From Chrysochromulina parva (Eukaryota; Haptophyta; Prymnesiales; Chrysochromulinaceae), in assembly GCA_002887195.1 (NCBI GenBank), contig PJAB01001229.1:1-16181 (forward strand): a stretch of DNA of 16,181 bases, written 5' to 3'. Numbering within the stretch: the first letter of the stretch is position 1; every line of letters starts with the position of its first letter. Below are positions 7,555 to 14,440 of this stretch, piece by piece. Below the pieces are notes generated by a model. It made no database searches, was not told where the DNA came from, and saw nothing but the letters and a program-made list of their open reading frames with translations. The position numbers and the translations under genes are program-made.

Positions 7555-8825
7555 ATGAACACGCGTCGGACTTCGGCGTCGCAAACTCGGCATCACATGA
7601 CGACCTCAGCCGAGCACGTGAATCCCGACTGGCGCACGACGCGAGAAGAAGAGGCGCCGTCAGCCTTGGGCGCTTTTTTCCGCTCGATCTCCCTCGGTTT
7701 TGGCGCCCTGAATCTCTTTGGCGAGGAGACGCCCGTCGTGGAGGTGGACAAGCCGGCAAGGGGGATAGCGGAGGAGGATGGACTGAAAGGATACAGGCCG
7801 GAGTCCCCTGAGGATGATCTGGAGCGCTACCAGATGTGGGAGTACATAGCGCCGGCACCCAGCACCACGGGAGTGCGGACGAGCTCACGCCCGTGGGAGC
7901 AGCTCACTGTGACCGACATGGCCTCGCCCGTAGAGGCGGGTGCCATCCTCAAGACGCTCCTGTCGTCGATCGCTGCGGCGGACAAGGAGCCGGGGCTCGT
8001 GCGACAGTACTTGGAGAAGGGACTCGAGCGCCACAAACAGAGGCTCCGCGATCTGGAGCAGAAGAATCTGCAGCTTCAGGAGTCGATTGACAAGTGCGCA
8101 CTCGCCTCGCCCTGAGCTGCTCTCAAGCTGCATGCAAGTGCTCACCACGGCGTGCTCGCCTCGCCCTGGAGCTGCTCACACGAGCTGCGCGCGCCCTGTG
8201 CCCGCGCGCCCATGCTGGCACTGTCCACCCTTCGTGCCTCTAATTGCCTCTAATTGCCTCTAATTGTCTCTGATTGCCTCTGATTGCCTCTGATTGCCTC
8301 TAATTGCCTCTGATTGCCGCTGTCCACCCTTCGTGCCTTGGCAGGGCGCGCTCTCGTGAGCAAGCGGCGGCGGAGGCACTCGATGAGCAGCTGCGACATA
8401 TCCACATGATGGAGAGTCAGTTGCGGATCGTCAATCACTGGGTCGAAGATTGGGTAAATGCCTGCTCCAGCCGCTCCCGCCGCAGTTCGCAAGCGCTCAT
8501 CACGGCGTCCGTCCATCTTCCCCACAGGTCGTTCCGGTCAAGCCACTCCAGTCACAGCATGCCTGGCTGCATCAAATGGAGCAGGTGAGCTGATGACCAC
8601 TGATGACCACTGATGGCCACTGATGATCACTGATGGCCTCTGATGACCACTGATGACCTCTGATGACCTCTGATGACCACTGATGGCCACTGATGATTGC
8701 GTCCAATGGAGCAGGACGCGATGCTCGAAGACGATCTCGATGAACGAGATGGCCAGCGCTCCCCCGCGGGCTTGGGCACGGGCAACGGCGCGGGCGTCGG
8801 CTCGGTGGCGGCCTCGCCGAGGTGA
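7555..8825 (+). CDS. Coiled-coil hypothetical protein, four exons, 271 aa
   Basis: Exons 7555-8093, 8345-8453, 8528-8584 and 8715-8825; phases join exactly. The start MNTRRTSASQTRHH is the first ATG; an in-frame ATG at 7597 is an alternative. The N-terminal third is acidic with SISLGFGALNLFGEE. The middle has a helix with ASPVEAGAILKTLLSSIAAA. Residues about 140-215 form a long charged coiled coil (RHKQRLRDLEQKNLQLQESI, then EQAAAEALDEQLRHIHMMES) that continues across the first splice, supporting the model. After IVNHWVEDW come VVPVKPLQSQHAWLHQMEQ and an acidic, Gly-rich tail ending at 8825. No family recognised. Introns are 251, 74 and 130 nt; the first and third carry sense-oriented satellites. 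Confidence 0.68.
8129..8152 (+). repeat. TGCATGCA module (dispersed, about ten copies)
   Basis: TGCATGCAAGTGCTCACCACGGCG in intron 1 of the plus-strand coiled-coil gene. Other copies, all in minus orientation, lie at 338-360, 744-766, 822-844, 939-960, 3696-3719, 4835-4856, 11331-11350 and 11396-11416. A diverged plus-strand copy is at about 8488-8508 in intron 2. It starts with palindrome TGCATGCA and contains CTCAC, a match to the branch-point consensus yTnAy. Confidence 0.8.
8221..8338 (+). repeat. TGATTGCCTC array between 19-bp direct repeats
   Basis: CTGTCCACCCTTCGTGCCT at 8221-8239 and 8320-8338 is identical. Between lie about eight 10-bp TCTAATTGCC and TCTGATTGCC monomers. The last copy leads into acceptor TTGGCAG at 8344. 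Confidence 0.9.
8585..8714 (+). repeat. 130-nt satellite intron with duplicated CAATGGAGCAG edge
   Basis: Donor AAATGGAGCAG|GTGAGC and acceptor CCAATGGAGCAG|GACGCG share AATGGAGCAGG, 130 bp apart, the intron length. The interior is 10-bp CTGATGACCA monomers with GGCCA, GATCA and CCTC variants. Confidence 0.85.
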
Positions 8826-9343
8826 TGAGACGCTCCTTCATCAACGCTCCTACTGTGCCGTGGTGTATGTCTACCATTTGCACTCTTGAGACGCAGCGCA
8901 GGCTTGATGGTGCTTGCATGCTCTTGATGGTCGCGAGTTGCCTATTTAGGCACAGCGAAGCCGATCCGACGTGATCCAGAGAGAGGGGTACTCCCGCTCT
9001 ATAAAGTATAGTACGATAGCGCGATCGTGTAGGGCTAGGGTTAGGGGTTACGAGGGCACATGCCAAGCATGGATTTTCCTGGGGCCGAGGCTAAATACGG
9101 ATACGTCATACGAATACAAGTCCGTACTAACGGTAAACTCTCGAACCACAAGTCGGGCAGCAGCGTGGCGTGGCGCAACGCGGCGGGGCAGGCAGGCCGA
9201 GGCCCGCCTCGCGTCGTCGTGGCCGAGATACGTTTTACCTTTCATCGCCGTCAAGACGGCCGGTTTGGTTCAGTTTGATGTGCCCGAACGGCCGGCAATC
9301 ACACGGCAGATTAGTCGACCTCTCATGAATGTCCACGTCACCG
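8826..9343. other. Intergenic, no gene supported
   Basis: It holds a TATA-like tctataaagtatag (about 8999-9012), a short telomere-like agggctagggttaggggtta (about 9031-9050), and weak ORFs on both strands that I do not support. It separates the 3' ends of the coiled-coil gene (plus) and the methyltransferase gene (minus). Confidence 0.4.
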
Positions 9344-10348
9344 TCAGCACCTAATCCTGACTTGGCCGTCCCATTTGCAACCCCTCTTCTGGAAGGCCTG
9401 TTTCATCTTCTTTACATCTGCGGCCTGGAACCCGCTGTATGCCCATTCGTGCGTCTCACCCACCACGTGCTTCACTCGCATGTTGTCTGTAAACCAGTCA
9501 CGTACACGCTTTTCCGAAAGGAACGTCACCTCGCACCCTTCGCAATCGACCTTCATCACCGCGACATCTCCTGCTGAATTGCCCATCCTCTGAAGCTGGG
9601 CATACACGTCAAGCGATGGCACCGTCACTGGGTGTATTTGGTGGGTCTGGTTGCCCAATTTGGAGACACACCGTTTCCCTCTCATCCCTGAATTGATCTG
9701 ACCACAGCCGAGTGTCATCGGATTGCGGTGGAACATGCTCTGCATCACCGTCTCCTGCGTGCGATTCGGGTTGAACAAAAGCGTGGTTTGCTCGCCGTCA
9801 CGGCCGATCGCAGCATTCACAGCATCCACACCCGGGTCTGTGCGCTCTCGAAGGCCACCGGCCTGAACGATGCGCACGCGCACGTTGTTGATCCAGCAGT
9901 TCCACAAGAGATAAAAGTATGTCAACGGAACTGGTTCTACTGCGAGGATGTGCAAAGTCGGCCGCAACCTCGCGACAGATATCGTGAAGTATCCCAGATT
10001 CGCCCCAATGTCCACGACGGTTGCACCTGCGTTTATGTCGCTGACCAAACTTCCTTTCTGGAGGCCATACCCATCTGCTGGCTCCCACATGAGCTTAGTG
10101 ATAGAATTATCGTTTGGAGGCTGGACGAGCCTTAGCCGTGTTCCCTTTTTGAGTAGAATGGGCTCCCTTGTTGTTTGAATGAGTCGTTGGAGTGCCACGT
10201 GGTCTCCGTTGAAGACCTTCAGGCCTGCCTCCAGCAGCCACTCAGGCAGCGCACGGAAAGAGGCGACGACGCTCCCACCACCACCAGAGAATGTAGCCGA
10301 TGAGGCAGCCATGGAAGAGAGAGGTGCTGCCCATAGGAATCCAAGCAT
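9344..10348 (-). CDS. FkbM-family SAM-dependent methyltransferase, intronless, 334 aa
   Basis: Start at ATG 10348 (MLGFLWAAPLSSMAASSATF); a TTG two codons upstream is not a eukaryotic start. The first 20 residues look like a signal peptide or anchor. SAM-binding motif I is VVDIGANLGYFTISVARL (111-128) and the acidic motif is LAVEPVPLTY (135-144). Near the C-terminus KVDCEGCEVTFL (266-277) is the typical FkbM 'DxEGxE' signature. FkbM enzymes O-methylate sugars, glycans or small molecules; the substrate here is unknown. Secretory-pathway glycan methylation is an inference. It has several cysteines in the second half (C215, C227, C269, C272, C324, C334). Unlike most genes here it is a single exon without satellites, and its codons look less GC-rich. 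This may reflect retroposition or horizontal transfer. Confidence 0.85.
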   Translation of the reverse strand: MLGFLWAAPLSSMAASSATFSGGGGSVVASFRALPEWLLEAGLKVFNGDHVALQRLIQTTREPILLKKGTRLRLVQPPNDNSITKLMWEPADGYGLQKGSLVSDINAGATVVDIGANLGYFTISVARLRPTLHILAVEPVPLTYFYLLWNCWINNVRVRIVQAGGLRERTDPGVDAVNAAIGRDGEQTTLLFNPNRTQETVMQSMFHRNPMTLGCGQINSGMRGKRCVSKLGNQTHQIHPVTVPSLDVYAQLQRMGNSAGDVAVMKVDCEGCEVTFLSEKRVRDWFTDNMRVKHVVGETHEWAYSGFQAADVKKMKQAFQKRGCKWDGQVRIRC

Positions 10349-10793
10349 AACCAACCGTGCACACGAAGACGGGTCGTGAAGCGAAACTCCTGACTCCTGG
10401 GTGGTATTCTCACAACGCCAGTTTCATTTTCGCAATGAGAACTCAAGAGAACTCAAAATACCGTACTCCAATTCAGGCTCCGAAACGCCTCCTTTTTCAA
10501 CGCCCAGTTTTATCAACCACAACCTATCCCTGTCTCGTCCGCGCTCTGGGCGCTGGGGGGGGGGCGGTGGACAAGGCGGTAGGCGGTGGATGGGTGATGT
10601 CGAAGGGTGATGACGCTGTGACGAGTCACGAGTGATACCTCATACCTCTCGGTTTGTCACACACGCACGACACATTCCTCGTCGCCGCGCGCTCACATAC
10701 ATGCCATGCTGTATCTCTCACCCGCCCTGCCCGCGAGAGCCCCGTGAGCGGTGAGGCACATGTCAACATCACAATTCACAGGCATATGGGAGC
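10349..10793. other. Intergenic, promoter of methyltransferase likely
   Basis: No coding sequence supported. It contains a poly-G run near 10554-10564. The 5' flank of the methyltransferase gene is less GC-rich. No satellite monomers are present. Confidence 0.35.
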
Positions 10794-10938
10794 CTGCAGC
10801 CCGTCGCCCAACGGCCAATGGCTGTGGGGATCCTGCGACGGCCAACGGCTGTGGGGAGCCTGCGGCCCGTCGCCCAACGGCTGTGGGGATCCTGCGGCCG
10901 GGGGTGCCAACGGCTGTGGGGATCCTGCGGCCGGACGT
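10794..10938. repeat. About 30-bp tandem repeats next to transporter stop
   Basis: GGCTGTGGGGATCCTGCGGC-like units begin near 10820, 10848, 10879 and 10912, with a partial unit before. On the minus strand each reads CAGGATCCCCACAGCCGTTG, containing an acceptor-like CCCCACAG. They end three bases before the stop codon complement at 10941 and would lie in the 3' UTR of the transporter gene. Confidence 0.8.
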
Positions 10939-10940
10939 GC

Positions 10941-12483
10941 CTATTCTTTTTTGACGGCAGGCTTTGCGGCGGGTTTGGCGCAGAGCTGTTTGGCGACGGA
11001 GTAGGCGAAGACGCCGCCGATGGCGATAGCGGAGCCCACTTTGCCCTGCAATAAGAGCACGGACCCAAATCAGTGGCAATCAGAGGCAATCAGAGACCAT
11101 CAGAGGCAATTGACGAGACTCGCCTGCAATGAGAGCACGGACCCAAATCGAACGACAGAGTACAAGATGAGGATGACGCGCTTGATGGTGTTACCGACCG
11201 CGTGTGTGATCGGGTGCACCGAGTCGAGCACGTAAAAGGAGACCTCGTTGTACAAATAGAAGGAGAGTCCGCTCGCAACCAAGCGGAAGAGAAGGTCCTG
11301 TGCGCTCACCTGTGGGGAAGGGGTGGCGCCGTGGTGAGCACCTGCATGCAAGGCAGGGCCCGCAGGGCTAGGCCAGAGCTCATTGAGATAGCGCCGTGGT
11401 GAGCACATGCATGCAAGGCAGGGCCCGCAGTGCTCACCCCCTTGGCCATCGCCTTGTCCCATTCGGTGGCCATCGAGGGCCCCTCAATGGCCAGCGCGAT
11501 CGGGAGCACCGCAAGGAACGCGAAGGCTGTCATCACGGCGAAAGCGTTGCCCGGGTCGTCCATGTTCTCTCCCTTGTCCGTCTTCTTGGAGAGCTTCTTT
11601 GAGAGGACTCCACGGAGCGAGAAGGCAAGATTCGAACCCATCGCGAACGCAAAGCAGTCCCAAGTGAAGTTGAGGTCGGCCGCCGACGCGATGCCGACGC
11701 CGCCCACGACTGGTAGCAGGCATGCATTCACCTGCGACGGCAGGTAGTCATCAGAGGTCATCAGTGGTCATCAGTGGTCATCAGCGGTCATCAGTGGTCA
11801 TCAACTGCAATCAGCTCACCTGCCACGGCAGGAAGTCGTTCATGAAGATGGCGCCAAAGACGACGTTGAAGAGCGGCTCGAGCGACTTGACGACGTTGAC
11901 GAACGCGAGCGAGCCCGCGCCGAGCGACATCACAGTCACGCACTGGCCCAGGCCGTGGATGATGCCGATCGGAACGATGTCCTTCGCCTGTCGAGGGGTG
12001 GCGCAGGCGGCGCGCGCGTCAGTCATGAGGCGGGCGGCAGGGCCGGCAGCATGCGCGCGCACGGCGCTCGCGGCGGTCCGAGGGCCGCAACCGCCGCTCT
12101 CACGTTCTCCGTCGAGATCTTGGGCATCTTGCGCAGACCGAGCAGCCAGAGCGGCGCGACCCAGAGCATCAGGCCGAGGCCGAGCTGCAGCGAAGAGACG
12201 ATCCACGGTAGGGCCAGATCTTTGAGCACCGTCTTGTTGTAGTCATTGTACGCCACGTTGATCACGTACCAGACGAGGAAGCCCACCAGAACTGGAGAAT
12301 GGAGTGCAAACGGTCAGCATGCGCAGCAGCAAAAGAAAGGCCGGCGGCGGTGCAAAGTGTAGGCCAGCGGCGGTGCCCGCTGCGCGGATCCTGCACTCCC
12401 GGCCCATCAGCCAAGTGCCAGGTACAGTCAGGCGGCCTTGGGATCTGCGCACTCTTGATATTGTTCGACTGCGCCTCCGCCAT
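10941..12483 (-). CDS. Triose-phosphate/nucleotide-sugar transporter family protein, six exons, 323 aa
   Basis: Exons 12483-12453, 12291-12104, 11987-11820, 11731-11438, 11309-11124 and 11045-10941; all phases fit. This is a drug/metabolite-superfamily antiporter with about ten membrane helices. Plastid members swap triose phosphate, PEP or sugar phosphates for phosphate. Family landmarks: FLVWYVINVAYNDYNKTVL (TM1), GIIHGLGQ (His84), VVKSLEPLF (Lys107), SGLSFYLYNEVSF, and GNTIKRVILI (Lys270-Arg271). They match the His, Lys and Lys-Arg ligand positions of plastid phosphate translocators. The N-terminus is only about ten residues before TM1, with no transit peptide. This suggests an outermost plastid membrane or Golgi location (inference). 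The Lys-rich tail AKPAAKPAVKKE resembles an ER/Golgi-type C-terminal KKXX variant only loosely. Introns 3-5 are repeat-type; introns 1-2 are not. Confidence 0.88.
11045..11149 (-). repeat. 78-nt GC-AG intron with 27-bp duplication
   Basis: 11123-11149 (exon end) and 11045-11071 (intron end) match in 26 of 27 bases, 78 bp apart, the intron length. The donor must be TTGCAG|GCGAGT to keep the reading frame and the TPT alignment; the acceptor is TTGCAG|GGCAAA. Between the copies are TGATTGCCTC and TGATGGTCTC monomers. Confidence 0.85.
11310..11437 (-). repeat. 128-nt intron with duplicated TGCATGCA module
   Basis: Donor AAGGGG|GTGAGCAC and acceptor CCCCACAG|GTGAGCGC share GGTGAGC. Inside, CTGCGGGCCCTGCCTTGCAT continuing into the TGCTCACCACGGCGC module occurs twice (11396-11430 and 11331-11365). 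The adenine of the last CTCAC is 25 nt from the acceptor. Confidence 0.85.
11732..11819 (-). repeat. 88-nt satellite intron with 17-bp duplicated edges
   Basis: CCTGCCGTGGCAGGTGA (11816-11832) and CCTGCCGTCGCAGGTGA (11728-11744) differ at one base and are 88 bp apart, the intron length. The interior is CTGATTGCAG followed by CTGATGACCA-type monomers. Confidence 0.9.
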
Positions 12484-12761
12484 TGTCGGTGAGTGGGCGC
12501 TGGGCTCGGAGATCGAGTGAGTTCCTTCAAGTTTCTTCATTGCGGAATTCACGTTACGCGTCCCCTCCCCCGGGATCCCCCGCTCTCCACTTAACTCCAC
12601 GGACCACGTTCAACGCAGTCACAGTCACGAACTCATTCGGGGGATGCAACAATTGCATGCCGCACCGATTTGCCGTTGTGGATCGTTCCTGCAACGCTCG
12701 CACACCCGCACAAAACGCTCGCGCCTCGTAAGGCATCGAGGCCGATTGCAACGCAGAGAGC
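12484..12761. promoter_or_regulatory. Divergent promoter region
   Basis: 278 bp between the transporter start (minus) and the start of the next plus-strand gene. It contains GCGGAATTCACGTTACGCG and TGCAACAATTGCATGC. No motif can be assigned with confidence and no other gene is seen. Confidence 0.3.
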
Positions 12762-13850
12762 ATGCGCATGGCCGATCCTGCCGAGTCGCCGAGAGTAGAC
12801 CCGACGCTCACGATCACCACACCCGTCTCGCCCGTCAAGCCGCGCGGCTCTCTGTCTCGCCGCATCGAGGCGCACCTCCTCGGCAACCGTACGCCTCCAG
12901 AGCGTCTGAAGAAGGCGGTGTGCCTCATCAGGGCCGAGCGCCTCAGCAAGGTGAAGCTGCTCTGGCTCGTCAATCAAGACTCCGCCGACCACGCCGCTCG
13001 GCCCGGTGGCGAGGCGTTCGACCCGCTCGACGGCTTCCCTTTGCTCGACGAGTCGGAGGCACGGCTGCATCTGGCCACCGCGTTGAGCATGGTCGCGCAG
13101 GCCATCGGCGTCATGGCGCCCTCCCAAGCCGCCTGCTCGACGCGCTTCTTCTCGTCGTTCATCTCGACGCTCATCCACCAGCTGGACAAGGGCACTAGCT
13201 GGGACAGCCTCTCCCGATTCTATCAAGCCGTCGTCGCCCGCATCGAGGAGCCGATCTCCTCGTTCTCGCCCTTCGACGCGGAGGTCGAGGCCACTCTCAC
13301 TCCAAATCTCGCTGTGCCGCCCTCCTCGTCGCACCTGCTGTGCCCGGGGCTCGGGCTGTTCCCTCGCGCCTTTCTGCTCGACCTCGACGTCAAGATACTC
13401 CATGAGCTCGAGCGACAGTTCCTCCATTCACACCTCCCTTCACACCTCCCTTCAGCGTCACACCTCACGCCAGCACGCCCCATCTTGCGTCGTGAGGGCA
13501 CGCACTTATTGCAACACATGCCGCCGGGCGGCAGCATGGCCACGAAGGCGACGGTGCTGCCGCTCATGGGCGCCGTGACGGGCGCGCATTGGGCCTTTCA
13601 GAATGCCTTTCGGACGCCCACCAGGACGTCGAGGACGCCTTTCCACACGAACAAGGCGCTCACCACGACGCCCCAATCGACTCAGACGACCGCCCTGCAC
13701 AGGCCGGGTGCTCGTGTTGCGAGGACCGTGCCAAGCGTCATACCGAGCGCGTCGGCATTTGCGCGACGCAGGATTCTGCAACCTTGCGTGTGCGACGAGT
13801 GCTTGCGCTCTCTCGCGTGCACTCACCGGCGTCGCACGGGGTGCACCTGA
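12762..13850 (+). CDS. Hypothetical protein, at least 220 aa, 3' structure uncertain
   Basis: Start MRMADPAESPRVDPTLTITT; a second ATG lies two codons on. Residues about 30-220 look like a genuine globular helical protein: RRIEAHLLGNRTPPERLKKA, LSKVKLLWLVNQDSADHAAR, ARLHLATALSMVAQAIGVMA, FFSSFISTLIHQLDKGTSWD, FYQAVVARIEEPISSFSPFD, LDLDVKILHELERQFLH. After about 13420 the frame turns into HSHLPSHLPSASHLTPARP from a short CACACCTCCCTT repeat and then Thr/Arg-rich low complexity. From about 13589 another plus frame (GLSECLSDAHQDVEDAFPHE...) reads more naturally, to a stop at 13963. An intron in 13400-13600 is likely. One candidate acceptor is GGGCCTTTCAG near 13600, but I could not place the donor. 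No family recognised. Confidence 0.55.
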   Translation: MRMADPAESPRVDPTLTITTPVSPVKPRGSLSRRIEAHLLGNRTPPERLKKAVCLIRAERLSKVKLLWLVNQDSADHAARPGGEAFDPLDGFPLLDESEARLHLATALSMVAQAIGVMAPSQAACSTRFFSSFISTLIHQLDKGTSWDSLSRFYQAVVARIEEPISSFSPFDAEVEATLTPNLAVPPSSSHLLCPGLGLFPRAFLLDLDVKILHELERQFLHSHLPSHLPSASHLTPARPILRREGTHLLQHMPPGGSMATKATVLPLMGAVTGAHWAFQNAFRTPTRTSRTPFHTNKALTTTPQSTQTTALHRPGARVARTVPSVIPSASAFARRRILQPCVCDECLRSLACTHRRRTGCT

Positions 13851-14440
13851 AGGCGCGCCGTGGTGTGAGCGTACCTCTTGCTGAACGTACTGTCATCGTA
13901 CTCGTACATGTAGTATACGAATACGTGCCGCGCGAGGGGCCAACGGCCAAGGCCCAAGCCTAAAGAGTATACGTGCGGTGCGCGTGTACATCTCGATTTT
14001 CTCGTGTGCGAGTCGGATCGGTTTGTTTTGTCATTAATGGCTTAATGCCAAATGCGCGGATGACGACGGGTGTTCGCCGGACCGCGCTCTGATTCGGCGC
14101 GCTCGTCCCCCTGCCCCCTCACTGTCTGCGCTGCCTCTCTGGCCGCGCTCCGCTCCCCGTGCGCGCTGCGCCCCCTGTCCGCGCTCTGAAGCACCTCCGT
14201 CCCCAAGGCCGACTACAGAGGTACGATGCAGTCGACCCTCATCATCACTCCCGCCCCCCCTCCGCCGCGCCCTCATGTGCACGCCCCGCCCCGCCTCGCC
14301 TCTGCCCCCTGGCCGCCCTCCGCGCTCGCGCTCAATCCGCTCCCGCTCCCTGCGCGTGCCCCCCCTGTCCGCGCTCTCATGTGCATACCCCCTGACTACA
14401 CCCCAGCCACACACAGCGACCCTCATCATCAGCCCCCTGC
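13851..14440. other. Non-coding, pyrimidine-rich intergenic stretch
   Basis: 13880-14060 has several TATACG and ATACGTGC words and an AT-rich patch (ttgtcattaatggcttaatgcc). 14090-14440 is C-rich low complexity with partial duplications, for instance CCCTGTCCGCGCTCT at about 14173 and 14364 and CCCTCATCATCA at about 14235 and 14419. The minus-strand TPR gene ends at 14441. No RNA gene seen. Confidence 0.4.

Noticed and set aside
9031..9050. Telomere repeat (agggctagggttaggggtta)
   Set aside because: Only about two imperfect units, internal to the window, with genes on both sides. At most an interstitial remnant.
8999..9278. TATA-like site followed by a small plus ORF (9060-9278)
   Set aside because: The ORF has no recognisable protein character and the site could be chance; an snRNA gene there could not be supported.
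11620..11645. tRNA T-arm-like agattcgaaccca
   Set aside because: No acceptor or anticodon stem around it, and it lies inside a well-supported transporter exon.
12633..13427. Minus-strand 264-codon ORF
   Set aside because: Opposite strand of the 12762 gene; its composition is that of a GC-rich shadow frame.
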